Part shown: piece by piece, positions 33,710 through 42,470 of the stretch
Position numbering within the stretch: the stretch's first letter is position 1
Layout: every line of letters starts with the position of its first letter
DNA from: CAVVKW01 sp963761705
GTDB taxonomy: Bacteria; Verrucomicrobiota; Verrucomicrobiia; Chthoniobacterales; JAATET01
Length of the DNA stretch: 64,000 nt
Direction of reading: 5' to 3'
Assembly (NCBI GenBank): GCA_963761705.1
Contig: CAVXHK010000003.1
Span: 434,001 to 498,000 of the forward strand
Position numbers and translations under genes: made by a program
Notes under the pieces: model-generated
Seen by the model: only the letters and a program-made list of their open reading frames with translations
Databases searched by the model: none
Told to the model about the DNA's origin: nothing

Positions 33710-35695
33710 ATGAGCCTTGATTTTGATTCCCTTACTTTGGCCAGCCGCGACGCGCGGGGCCTCGCGATTGATGCCGTTGTGAAGTCGGCTTCCGGACACC
33801 TTGGGTTGCCCCTCGGGGCGACGGAGATCGGGGCGGTTCTCTACGGGCACGCGATGAAGCACAACCCGGCAGATCCGACTTGGATCAACCGGGATCGCTT
33901 CATTTTGTCGGCGGGACACGGGAGCATGTTCCTTTACGCTTGGTTGCACCTGTCGGGCTATGGCGTGAGCCGGGAGGACGTGGCTGCGTTCCGCCAGCTG
34001 CACAGCAAGACGCCGGGACATCCGGAGCACTTCGAGACGCCGGGCGTCGAGGCGACGACGGGCCCGCTCGGGCAGGGCGTGGCGAACGCGGTGGGTTACG
34101 CGATTGCTTCGAAATTGGCCGAGGCGAAATTCAACACGGCGGAGCACGTTATTTTCGATCATCACGTCATTTGTCTGGCGGGCGACGGCTGTCTCCAGGA
34201 AGGCGTGGCTCAGGAAGCTTCGGCTCTCGGGGCTCACCTCGGCTTGGATAACCTGATTCTCTTTTACGATTCGAACAACGTGACGCTCGATGCGATGGGG
34301 CCGGTGTCGCAGAGCGAGGACACCGGGGCGCGCTACGCGGCTTACGGTTGGGACGTGCACGAGATCGACGGGCAGAACCTCAACGCCGTCGAGTCCGCCT
34401 TCGAGAAGGCGAAGGCGGCGACGTCGGGCAAGCCGCAATTCATCATCGCGAAGACGATGATCGGAAAGAGCATTCCGGAGGTCGAGGGCACGCAGAAGGC
34501 TCACGGTGAGGGTGGTGCGAAGTTCGCCGACTCGGCTCGAGAAGGGCTCGGACTCCCGGAGGAGAAATTCTTCGTCGCGCCGGAGACGGAGGCGTATTTC
34601 GCACGGCACCGGGAATCGTTGGTGGCGGACTACGACGAATGGACGAAGACGTTCGACGCTTGGAAGGCCGGGAACGCGGATCTGGCTCAGGAGCTGGCGG
34701 ACGCGAAGGCGAACAAAGTGCCGGATCTCTCGAGCGTGATCCCGGAATTCGATCCGGAGGAGAAGCTGGCGACTCGCAAGGCGGGGAGCGCGATCCTGCA
34801 AGCGGTCGCGAAGGCGATGCCGTTGGTCATCAGCGGAAGCGCGGATCTGCACGGCTCGACCCTCAACTACATCAAGGACGGTGGAAATTTTGACCGCGAG
34901 GACCGGGGTGGGCGCAACTTCCACTTTGGCATCCGCGAGCACGCGATGTGTGGCATTCTCAACGGCATCGCTTACGATGGGATCTTCCGTCCGAGTGGCG
35001 CAACGTTCCTCGTCTTCAGCGATTACGCGCGGGGATCCATTCGTTTGGCGGCGCTATCGAATCTGCCGGTGGTTTACATCTTCACGCACGATTCGGTTGG
35101 CGTGGGTGAGGACGGACCGACGCACGAGCCGGTCGAGACGGTCGCGGCCTTGCGGGCGATCCCCAATCTGGACGTGATTCGCCCGGCGGATCCGGAGGAG
35201 ACGGCTGGAGCGTTCGCGGCGGCCTTCGAGCGAGTGGATGGACCGACGATGCTGGTGCTCACGCGGCAGGGTGTGCCGACGATGAACGACGTGCCGGTCG
35301 CGGCTCGGCGCGAGGGTGCGATCACGGGTGGCTACATCGCCAAAAGGGAGACTGGCGAGCTGGAGACGATTCTCATGGCTAGCGGTAGCGAGGTGCAGCA
35401 CGCGATGAAGGCGGCCGAAACGTTGGGCGCAGGGACGCGAGTTGTCTCGATCCCTTGTTTCGAGCGGTTCCGGCGTCAGTCGGCGGCTTACCAGGAAGAG
35501 GTGCTGCCGAGCGCTTGCCGGAAACGAGTGAGCATCGAGGCGGGCGTGTCGGATCCGTGGTTCCGATTCGTGGGCTTGGATGGGAAGGTCGTTGCAATCG
35601 ACCGGTTTGGTCTGAGCGCCCCGGGTGGAACCGTGATGAAGGAGCTGGGAATGACGGCCGAGAGCGTCGTCGAAGCGGCTCGGTCCTTGATCTGA
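33710..35695 (+). CDS. tkt: Transketolase
   Basis: Transketolase moves two-carbon units between sugar phosphates in the pentose phosphate pathway using thiamine diphosphate. The 661-residue length is typical. Visible motifs are KSASGHLGLPLG, the TPP motif CLAGDGCLQEGVAQE, GIREHAMCGILNG with the catalytic Glu, and THDSVGVGEDGPTHEPVE. The ATG follows directly after a short gap and begins SLDFDSL. C-ending codons are more frequent than in the neighbours, consistent with high expression. Confidence 0.96.
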   Translation: MSLDFDSLTLASRDARGLAIDAVVKSASGHLGLPLGATEIGAVLYGHAMKHNPADPTWINRDRFILSAGHGSMFLYAWLHLSGYGVSREDVAAFRQLHSKTPGHPEHFETPGVEATTGPLGQGVANAVGYAIASKLAEAKFNTAEHVIFDHHVICLAGDGCLQEGVAQEASALGAHLGLDNLILFYDSNNVTLDAMGPVSQSEDTGARYAAYGWDVHEIDGQNLNAVESAFEKAKAATSGKPQFIIAKTMIGKSIPEVEGTQKAHGEGGAKFADSAREGLGLPEEKFFVAPETEAYFARHRESLVADYDEWTKTFDAWKAGNADLAQELADAKANKVPDLSSVIPEFDPEEKLATRKAGSAILQAVAKAMPLVISGSADLHGSTLNYIKDGGNFDREDRGGRNFHFGIREHAMCGILNGIAYDGIFRPSGATFLVFSDYARGSIRLAALSNLPVVYIFTHDSVGVGEDGPTHEPVETVAALRAIPNLDVIRPADPEETAGAFAAAFERVDGPTMLVLTRQGVPTMNDVPVAARREGAITGGYIAKRETGELETILMASGSEVQHAMKAAETLGAGTRVVSIPCFERFRRQSAAYQEEVLPSACRKRVSIEAGVSDPWFRFVGLDGKVVAIDRFGLSAPGGTVMKELGMTAESVVEAARSLI

Positions 35696-35708
35696 AAAAG
35701 GTAATTTC

Positions 35709-36710
35709 TCAAATGAACTCGCCGAGGAGTTTGTCGAAGCGTTTGGCGGGATTGCTGTAGGCGGGGTAGGATTTTCCTTCGGTGTTTTCCGGGCGGAAGC
35801 GCCACTGTTTGTAGGCCCAGAGCCAGCACTCGGGGCGGGCGCGGATGGCGGGTTCCATCGCGTCCCAGCAGGCTTGGGTGATTGCTTGCGGCGTGGCGTT
35901 GGCTGGGAGTTCGATGGGGGGATGGTAGGTCATTTCGAAGCGGCCATTGGGGGCGGGGCGCACTTCGCAGGGAACGGGGAGAGCGTTGGCGCGTTGGACA
36001 ACGACGGCGAGGAGCGGCGAGACGGGGGTCCAGAGGCCAAAGCATCGGATTGGGATGGCTCCGTGCTTGGGGTCGAGGGATAGGTCGGTGACGGCTCCGG
36101 TTTTTCCACCGGCCTTGAGGTGCTTGAGGAGGCGGACGAGGGCGCGGGTTTGCGGGATGACGGTGTGGCCGCAGCTGGATCGGAGGGAATCGAAGATCGG
36201 ACCGAGGAGGGGGTTCTTAAACTGCTGGGTGACGATGAGGCCGGGGGTGACGGCGTGGGCGCTGGCGTGTCCGAACCATTCGAAATTCGAGAAATGGAAG
36301 GTGTAGTAGAGGGCGGCACGGGTGTTGTCCAAGTGGACGGGGTGGTCTTGGAGGCCTTCGATACTGACGAAGTGGTCGATATTTGCGCGGTTGAGATTGG
36401 GGGACCAGAAGAGGCAGAGCATGGCGCGGGCAAAGCTCTGGTAGCTGGCTCGGGCGATCTGGGCGCGGTCGTCGGCGGTTTTTTCCGGGAAGACGACCGC
36501 TAGATTCGCGTGAGCGTTGGACCGGCCGCGGGCGTCGAGGTGGTAAGCGGCGGAGCCGACCGCGGTGGCGAGGGGTTCGAGGGCTTCGTAGGGGAGGAGG
36601 GGAATGAGGTCGGCGGCAGCGCGGAGGGCGGCGTGTTCCAAGCGGTAGCGGAGACGCTTGAGGGCGGGGAGCGTGGAAAGGTCGGGCACCGGAGAATTCG
36701 AAATTGCCAA
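35709..36710 (-). CDS. LpxL/HtrB-family lysophospholipid acyltransferase
   Basis: The 333-residue protein resembles late lipid A acyltransferases. The catalytic H-x4-E is in FHFSNFEWFG, followed by a region with KAGGKTGAVTDLSLD and a terminal WLWAYKQWRFRP close to the family's (W)xHRRW motif. It lacks a clear N-terminal membrane segment, unlike LpxL, but has a hydrophobic patch near residue 40. It is convergent with tkt and lies 24 bases after metG. A second such domain occurs at 50323. Acylation of lipid A or of another lipid is possible. Confidence 0.85.
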   Translation of the reverse strand: MAISNSPVPDLSTLPALKRLRYRLEHAALRAAADLIPLLPYEALEPLATAVGSAAYHLDARGRSNAHANLAVVFPEKTADDRAQIARASYQSFARAMLCLFWSPNLNRANIDHFVSIEGLQDHPVHLDNTRAALYYTFHFSNFEWFGHASAHAVTPGLIVTQQFKNPLLGPIFDSLRSSCGHTVIPQTRALVRLLKHLKAGGKTGAVTDLSLDPKHGAIPIRCFGLWTPVSPLLAVVVQRANALPVPCEVRPAPNGRFEMTYHPPIELPANATPQAITQACWDAMEPAIRARPECWLWAYKQWRFRPENTEGKSYPAYSNPAKRFDKLLGEFI

Positions 36711-36734
36711 TGTGGAATTAGAAATGGCGAGCCG

Positions 36735-38252
36735 CTACGCGGGTTTGGTTTCGATTCTCGGAAAGACGGGAGTTGGGGTGCCGAGGGTATGTCGGTCGGG
36801 GAGACCGCCCCAGTCGGTGTGCGCGAGGGTGAGGGTGACGGGGTCGATGGCGAGTTGAGAGGCGATCTTTTCTGCGGATGACGGGACGATCGGAGCGAGG
36901 AGGATCGCGAGGATGCGGGTGGTTTCCGCCAGGTGGTAGAGGACCTTGTCGAGCTGGGCGGCGTTGGCTTCCTCTTTGGAAAGTTTCCAAGGGGCGGTTT
37001 GGTCGACGTATTGGTTCGCGGCGTTGGCGAGGGTGACGATGGCGTCGATGGCGGCGCGGGGGTCGCGGCGCTCGAAGGCGGCGTGGTAGTTGGCGACGGC
37101 GGTCTCGGCGGCGGGTCGGAGGCCCTCGGTGGCGTTGGAGCGGAGGGTGCCGGCCCGGTATTTTTTTGCCATGTTGAGGGTGCGGTTGAGCAGGTTCCCG
37201 ATGCCGTTGGCGAGGTCGGCGTTGACGCGTTCTTCGAGCCGGGTAGGATTGAAATCGGCGTCGCGGCCGGTGACGATGTCGGCGAGGAGATAATAGCGGA
37301 CGGCGTCGGGGCCGTATTTTTCGATGAGTTCGGCGGGGTCGATGACGTTGCCGAGGCTCTTGCTGATCTTGGCGCCGGAGAGGTTCCACCAGCCGTGGAC
37401 GAGGAGCGGCGGGATGTCGTCGTCGGCGAACCCGATGGCGTGAAGCATGATGGGCCAGTAGACGCCGTGGGCTGGGATGAGGATGTCTTTGCCGATCACG
37501 TGGAGCGACGGCGGGCGGAAGTGGTCGGAGCCGTAGCCGCCGAAGGAGATGTAGTTGATGAGGGCGTCGAACCAGACGTAGGTGACAAAGTCGGCATCGA
37601 AAGGGAGCTCGATGCCCCACTGGAGGCGCGTCTTCGGGCGGGAGATGCAGAGGTCTCCGGTGAGGCGCTCGACGGCGTTGCGAAGCTCGGTGAGGCGGAA
37701 GGAGGGGGTGACGTGAGTGGGCCGGGCGTCGAGGAAGGCGAGGAGCCAGTCGCGGTGCTGGGCGAGCCGGAAGTAGTAATTTTCTTCGTCGATCTCGACG
37801 ACCTCGCCCCACTCGGGACCGAAGTTGCCGTCGGGTGCGCGCTCTTTCTCGGTGACGAATTGCTCCTGACGGACGCTGTAAAAACCGGACTGAGTGGATT
37901 TGTAAATGTGGCCCGAGTCGTAGAGGCGTTGGAGGATGGCTTGCACGCAGCGGACGTGGAGCGGATCGGTGGTGGCCGCCCAGGCATCGTGGCTGATGTC
38001 GAGTTTGGCCCAAAGTTCGCGGGCTTGATCGCTGAGCTTGGCAACGAATTTGGCGGGGGGAACGCCGAGCTTCTCGGCGGATTGCTGAACTTTCTGGCCG
38101 TATTGGTCGACCCCGGTGAGGAAGAAGACTTCGCGTCCGAGGCCGCGCTGGTAACGGGCGAGGGAGTCGGCGAGGACTTTTTCGTAGGCGTGGCCGATGT
38201 GCGGCGCGCCGTTGGTGTAGTCGATGGCGGTGGTGATGAAATACGGTGTCAC
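36735..38252 (-). CDS. metG: Methionine--tRNA ligase
   Basis: Class I aminoacyl-tRNA synthetase. The 505-residue protein has PHIGH at residues 17-21 and the KMSKS-type loop AKISKS. Length fits the form without the C-terminal dimerisation domain. In the connective region, where most MetRS have zinc-binding Cys pairs, the sequence reads GFYSVRQEQFVTEKE, without those cysteines, so the zinc knuckle appears lost. The anticodon-binding helical domain is present. It is followed by the LpxL-like gene. Confidence 0.95.
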   Translation of the reverse strand: MTPYFITTAIDYTNGAPHIGHAYEKVLADSLARYQRGLGREVFFLTGVDQYGQKVQQSAEKLGVPPAKFVAKLSDQARELWAKLDISHDAWAATTDPLHVRCVQAILQRLYDSGHIYKSTQSGFYSVRQEQFVTEKERAPDGNFGPEWGEVVEIDEENYYFRLAQHRDWLLAFLDARPTHVTPSFRLTELRNAVERLTGDLCISRPKTRLQWGIELPFDADFVTYVWFDALINYISFGGYGSDHFRPPSLHVIGKDILIPAHGVYWPIMLHAIGFADDDIPPLLVHGWWNLSGAKISKSLGNVIDPAELIEKYGPDAVRYYLLADIVTGRDADFNPTRLEERVNADLANGIGNLLNRTLNMAKKYRAGTLRSNATEGLRPAAETAVANYHAAFERRDPRAAIDAIVTLANAANQYVDQTAPWKLSKEEANAAQLDKVLYHLAETTRILAILLAPIVPSSAEKIASQLAIDPVTLTLAHTDWGGLPDRHTLGTPTPVFPRIETKPA

Positions 38253-38349
38253 GATCCCGTGCAGGGAATCACACCGAGGGGCGGGCGGACGAGGGGAAAT
38301 GGTGGGGCGAGTTTTTCACCGGAAGGGGGGAAGAAGTCGAAGGAGTGAT

Positions 38350-40692
38350 CTAGCGGCGGATGACCCGGAGCTTGAGAACCTTGGACCGGTTGCCGGCAGC
38401 GTCGAAGGCGCGGATCTTGACGAGGGTCGTGCGCTTGTCGGGATCTGGACGAACGACGGCGCGCCAGCGGGGGCCGGGTCCTCGGGTGGGCTTGAAGCCG
38501 CCGCGTTGGCCGCGAATTTTGAACTCGACGCGGGCGATGGAGACGTTGTCGGTGGCCTGACCGCGGAAGACGATGCGGCGGCGGGTGGACTCGACGCGGC
38601 GGCGGCCTTGGACGCGGACGCGCGGTCGCGTGAGGTCGGGCGCGATGGCGGGAGGGGTGGTGGGTGGAATGAAGAAGACGTAGGCGGCACCGGAGTCACT
38701 CGCAGTGTTGTCGTTGATGGCGAGGGGATTATTGATGCCGGCGGCGTTGCTGTCTTCCCGGGTGGCTCCGATGATTGCGGTGTCGCCCGAGATCGCGACC
38801 GAGCCGCCGAACTCGTCATCAGGATCGGCGTTGGCGGATTTAAGGTAGGCTCGTTGGAACCAGGTGGTGCCGGAGCGGGAGAAAAGGTAAGCCGCGCCGG
38901 ACTCGCCGGTCGTGTTGTCGGCTTGCTCACCGTCGACGCCGGTGGCGATGGAGTCCTCGAAGATCGCCCCGACGACGAGATTCGCTCCCGAAAGCGCAAC
39001 GGATCGGCCGAATTGGTCGCTGAGCTCGGCGTTGGAGGCTTTGAGGTAAGTTTCGGGAAACCACGTCGTGCCGCTTCGGACGAAGGCGTAGGCCGCGCCG
39101 GCATCGAAGGTGAGGTTGCCGGTCTGGTCGCCGTTGATGCCGGTTGCGCCGCTGTCTTCGAACGGGGCGCCGACGACGAGACTGTCTCCCGAGATGGCGA
39201 GCGCCGTGCCGAATGAGTCTGCCCCATCGGTGTTTGTCGACTTGGCGTAGGCTTGCTGGGTCCACGTGGTGCCCGAGCGAATGAAGACGTAAGCCGCTCC
39301 GGATCCGGCGCTGGCGTTGTCGGTCTGGTCGCCGCCGATGCCGGTCGCGCTGCTGTCTTCGAGGGGGGCGCCCACGGCGACGGTGTCGCCGGAGATGGAA
39401 ACGGCGGTGCCGAAGCGGTCGCCAGCGTCGGAGTTCGACGCTTTGAGGTAGGCTTGCTGACTCCAGAGGTTACCCACCCGAGCGAACACGTAAGCGGCTC
39501 CCGCGCTTGGCGCAGCGCTATTGAGTTGGTTGCCGTTGATGAAATTCGAGTCGCTGTCTTCGAACCGGGCACCGACGACGATGGTGTCGCCCGAAATGGC
39601 GACCGCGCTGCCAAACTCATCGTTGGCGTCGGAGTTCAGCGCCTTGAGGTAGGCTTGCTGGGACCAGGCGGCTCCGGTGCGGACGAAGACGTAGGCGGCT
39701 CCGGCGGCCGAGGCGGCGCTGTTGTTCTGATTGCCGTTGACCCCGTTGGAGTCGCTGTCCTCGAGGTTTGCGCCGACGACGGCGGTGTCGCCGGAGATCG
39801 CGACCGCCGCGCCGAAGTTGTCGCTGTCGTCGGTGTTGGAGGCTTTGAGGTAGGCCTGCTGGATCCAGGTCGTGCCGCTGCGGACAAAGACGTAGGCCGC
39901 ACCGGCGGAGTTGAGGCCGTTGTTCGTCTGGTCGCCGCCGATGCCTTCGGCGGTGCTTTCCTCGCCGGTGGCTCCGACGATGGCGGTGTCGCCGGAGATC
40001 GCGACCGCGCCGCCGAAGCGGTCGCCCGCGTCGGTGTTCGAAGCTTTGAAGAAGGCCTGCTGGGCGACGGGGTCGATCGTGACCGGGTAGCGGGCGTCAC
40101 GGTCGTCGACTTCGATGGCAAAGCCTTTGGCACGGGGGACAAAGCGAGTGGGCAGAGTGCGCCCGTCGGCGTCCCAGGCCAGGAGACCGTCGTAAGTGAG
40201 AATGGTCGCGCCGGCTGGGTTGGTGAACTGGACGACGTCGGGGGTGACCGTCGGGGCGAGGCTGCCGCGGACGGCGAGGCTGAGAAGCAACGGATCGCCG
40301 TCACTGGCGGCGGGGCGTTTGGTGAGGGTCCAACCCTGCTGGAGGCCGTGGGGGTGATTGACGAACCACTCGGAGAGCGCGGGTGAGCGGCGAATGGCGA
40401 GGCGGTTTTCGTCGGCGGTCGCCGAGTTGGCGGGATCGCGCTTGGCGAGTTCAAGCCCCCAGGTCCAGTCGGCGCCGTCGGGGGTGGCGAGGAAGCCGCG
40501 GTCGTCGAAGGCGATTGTCCAACCCTGGGAGGGATTGCGGGCGACGTGGGTGCCGTCTGGTTGGACGGTGATCCGGTTTCTCCAGGCATCGTGGGCGGCT
40601 CGGATGCCGGTCCAGTCGGAGTTGGCGATGGGGGCACCGTGCGCGCCGGTGAGAGTGGCGGCGATGGTGAGAGCGAGGAGTAACGATTTCAT
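38350..40692 (-). CDS. Secreted FG-GAP repeat protein with seven propeller repeats
   Basis: The 780-residue protein has a signal peptide (MKSLLLALTIAATLTGAHG). Residues 1-210 form an uncharacterised N-terminal domain ending YPVTIDP. Seven repeats of about 67 residues follow, each with a form of YLKASNTDDSDNFGAAVAIS and then GDTAVVGA...GAAYVFVR. This number suits a closed seven-bladed integrin-type beta-propeller. The C-terminal 100 residues are an Arg-rich beta domain (RVEFKIRGQRGG, KIRAFDAAGNRSKVLKLR). It is probably a surface adhesion or matrix protein. The repeats are also recognisable at DNA level about every 200 bases. Confidence 0.88.
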   Translation of the reverse strand: MKSLLLALTIAATLTGAHGAPIANSDWTGIRAAHDAWRNRITVQPDGTHVARNPSQGWTIAFDDRGFLATPDGADWTWGLELAKRDPANSATADENRLAIRRSPALSEWFVNHPHGLQQGWTLTKRPAASDGDPLLLSLAVRGSLAPTVTPDVVQFTNPAGATILTYDGLLAWDADGRTLPTRFVPRAKGFAIEVDDRDARYPVTIDPVAQQAFFKASNTDAGDRFGGAVAISGDTAIVGATGEESTAEGIGGDQTNNGLNSAGAAYVFVRSGTTWIQQAYLKASNTDDSDNFGAAVAISGDTAVVGANLEDSDSNGVNGNQNNSAASAAGAAYVFVRTGAAWSQQAYLKALNSDANDEFGSAVAISGDTIVVGARFEDSDSNFINGNQLNSAAPSAGAAYVFARVGNLWSQQAYLKASNSDAGDRFGTAVSISGDTVAVGAPLEDSSATGIGGDQTDNASAGSGAAYVFIRSGTTWTQQAYAKSTNTDGADSFGTALAISGDSLVVGAPFEDSGATGINGDQTGNLTFDAGAAYAFVRSGTTWFPETYLKASNAELSDQFGRSVALSGANLVVGAIFEDSIATGVDGEQADNTTGESGAAYLFSRSGTTWFQRAYLKSANADPDDEFGGSVAISGDTAIIGATREDSNAAGINNPLAINDNTASDSGAAYVFFIPPTTPPAIAPDLTRPRVRVQGRRRVESTRRRIVFRGQATDNVSIARVEFKIRGQRGGFKPTRGPGPRWRAVVRPDPDKRTTLVKIRAFDAAGNRSKVLKLRVIRR

Positions 40693-41183
40693 GGACCAGT
40701 GAGATTTGCCGGAGTGACCCGCTAACGACCGCGACGGCCGGCGGGAACTGGGAGGTATCTCCGGGAGTTTTTTTGATTGTCGCGCTCGAGAAGCTTCGGT
40801 TCAAGGGAAACTTCGTAACCAGATAAGTATCATAACATATTAAACGGCGAAACTCCGCGACCGAGCCTCGCAAAGGCCCGGTCGCGCACGCTGACGCGAT
40901 GGTGGACGTGACGAGACCTCGGCGGGAAAAGTCTGCGGGTGTGACTGCGAAGGCCGCCAAGCGGGCAGGACAAGGTCGCCGAGCGGAAGGCGCGCTTGGT
41001 GCCCGCGGAGGGCTGGGAAACACGTGGGCGCGGGTTCGGCTGACGACCCGGCGAACGACCGTGCGAGGAATCGTAAGCTGGGAATGGACGCTGGCTCTTT
41101 CCGGTCACAGAGGGCGGTCGAAAAGGGATGTTCCAAGGCGACTTCGTGATCGGATGAGATTGGTAAGAAAACCCGGGGTAGAC
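40693..41183. other. Gene-free stretch upstream of the FG-GAP gene
   Basis: About 490 bases without a credible gene. It contains the A+T-rich run near 40820-40845, where a promoter for the minus-strand FG-GAP gene could lie, and the hairpin at 40856-40886. A loosely similar sequence (TTC-AAGG...ACTTCGT) occurs near 40800 and 41130. Confidence 0.4.
40856..40886. terminator. Strong hairpin CGCGACCG...CGGTCGCG
   Basis: An 8-bp perfect stem extended by 3 bp after one mismatch, with a seven-base loop TCGCAAA. No T-run follows on either strand, so it may be a repeat or processing signal rather than an intrinsic terminator. Confidence 0.35.
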
Positions 41184-41633
41184 TCAATCGCGTGACCGTC
41201 GCCGCATCCGAACGCGGAGGGGAGCGGACTCGGTGCCGGCAAGATCGGTGGCGGTGACGACAACGAAACTGACGCCGCGGGCGGCGCGGATCCGCCGACT
41301 CCAAGCGGATCCGCTGACGCTGGCGGGAATGGCGCGACCGCGGGTGAGGACGGTGACCGAGCTGAGGGGAAGCAGGCTGGCGGCGACGCCGCGCAATCGG
41401 ACGCGGGCGCGGGTGAGGCGGCGGAGTTTGCCCGGCTTCCGAACGGAAACGACGGGTTGGCCGTTGGGCAGGATGGTGGCGGTGATGGAATCGAGGACGA
41501 GCGGGGGATCGCCGAAGCCCCGGGTGATCTCGAACTCGAGGACGTGGGAGGTGGCCGTCGCGAGGGCATCGAAGGTCTGGGTATTCCACGGATTGCCGTC
41601 GATCCCCGAGACGAACAGCTCCGGCGTTTCCAA
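41184..41633 (-). pseudogene. Truncated secreted-protein fragment (C-terminal domain only)
   Basis: The frame encodes about 149 residues with protein-like character (ELFVSGIDGNPWNTQTFDAL, LEFEITRGFGDPPLVLDSIT). It ends in an Arg-rich beta domain (RLTRARVRLRG, TATDLAGTESAPLRVRMRRR) like the C-terminus of the neighbouring FG-GAP protein. No signal peptide or good start is present; a TTG is the only near candidate, and the frame then runs antisense into the 5' end of pssA. I read it as the remnant of a larger surface protein. A small intact protein is less likely. Confidence 0.5.
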
Positions 41634-41660
41634 CGCGGTCCGGTTCTGTATTCTGCCGCG

Positions 41661-42470
41661 ATGCGGGACCCGAACGAGCCGAAGATTTACCTGTTGCCGA
41701 ACCTGATGACGGCGGGGAATCTGTTCTGTGGGTTTGCGGCGGTGCTGCGGATCATCGAGGGGACGCTGCTCAGCAACGGGGAGGCGCTGGCGAGTGGGAA
41801 GTATCACGAGGCGATTGCGTTTATCCTGGGGGCCTGCGTTTTTGATCTGCTGGACGGGCGGGTGGCGCGCTTGGGGGGGAACGAGAGTCCGTTTGGGCGG
41901 GAATTCGACTCCTTGGCCGACGTGGTGAGCTTCGGGGTGGCTCCGGCGTTGCTCGTCTTCGACATCGTGCTGAGGGAGTTCACGCGGACGGGGTGGGTGA
42001 TCGCCTTTTTCTACCTGCTGTGCGGGACGCTCAGGTTGGCCCGTTTTAATTGCGTGGCGGCGTTGAGCAGCGAGCAGGCGAACAAGGAGTTTCGGGGGTT
42101 CCCGATCCCGGCGGCGGCGGGGGTGATCGCGTCTCTGACGCTCTTCATGCTGTGGATGGAGGAGGGGCAGCGGGAGATCGGGAACTGGAAATTCGTGCTG
42201 CCGCCGCTGATGGTTTTCCTGTCGGTGCTGATGTTCAGCGGGGTGCGGTATCCGAGTTTCAAGTCGATCAATTGGCGGACGCAGCGGTCGATTCCGGCGT
42301 TTTTGATTCTGATCGTGGTGCTGGTCTTCAGCGCTTTGAATTACGAGTGGATGCCGGCGATTTTGTTCGTCGCGTATCTGGTTTACGGGTTTGTGCGGCC
42401 CTACATTTCGAAGGCGTGGCGGCGGACTTTCGAGGATGACGCGGAGGATCCGAACGGCGATGCAGCTTGA
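41661..42470 (+). CDS. pssA: CDP-diacylglycerol--serine O-phosphatidyltransferase
   Basis: PssA makes phosphatidylserine, precursor of phosphatidylethanolamine, in the inner membrane. The CDP-alcohol phosphotransferase motif DG-x2-AR-x8-G-x3-D-x3-D is exact (D65, G66, A69, R70, G79, D83, D87). The start IYLLPNLMTAGNLFCGF and multiple hydrophobic helices to residue 250 match the serine-specific branch. The 269-residue length is normal. The end overlaps xseA by 11 bases. No psd gene is in the window. Confidence 0.93.
   Translation: MRDPNEPKIYLLPNLMTAGNLFCGFAAVLRIIEGTLLSNGEALASGKYHEAIAFILGACVFDLLDGRVARLGGNESPFGREFDSLADVVSFGVAPALLVFDIVLREFTRTGWVIAFFYLLCGTLRLARFNCVAALSSEQANKEFRGFPIPAAAGVIASLTLFMLWMEEGQREIGNWKFVLPPLMVFLSVLMFSGVRYPSFKSINWRTQRSIPAFLILIVVLVFSALNYEWMPAILFVAYLVYGFVRPYISKAWRRTFEDDAEDPNGDAA

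Noticed and set aside
38350..40692. CRISPR-like spacing of about 200-base repeats
   Set aside because: The repeats are coding FG-GAP blades with protein-level conservation and synonymous divergence, far longer than CRISPR repeats.
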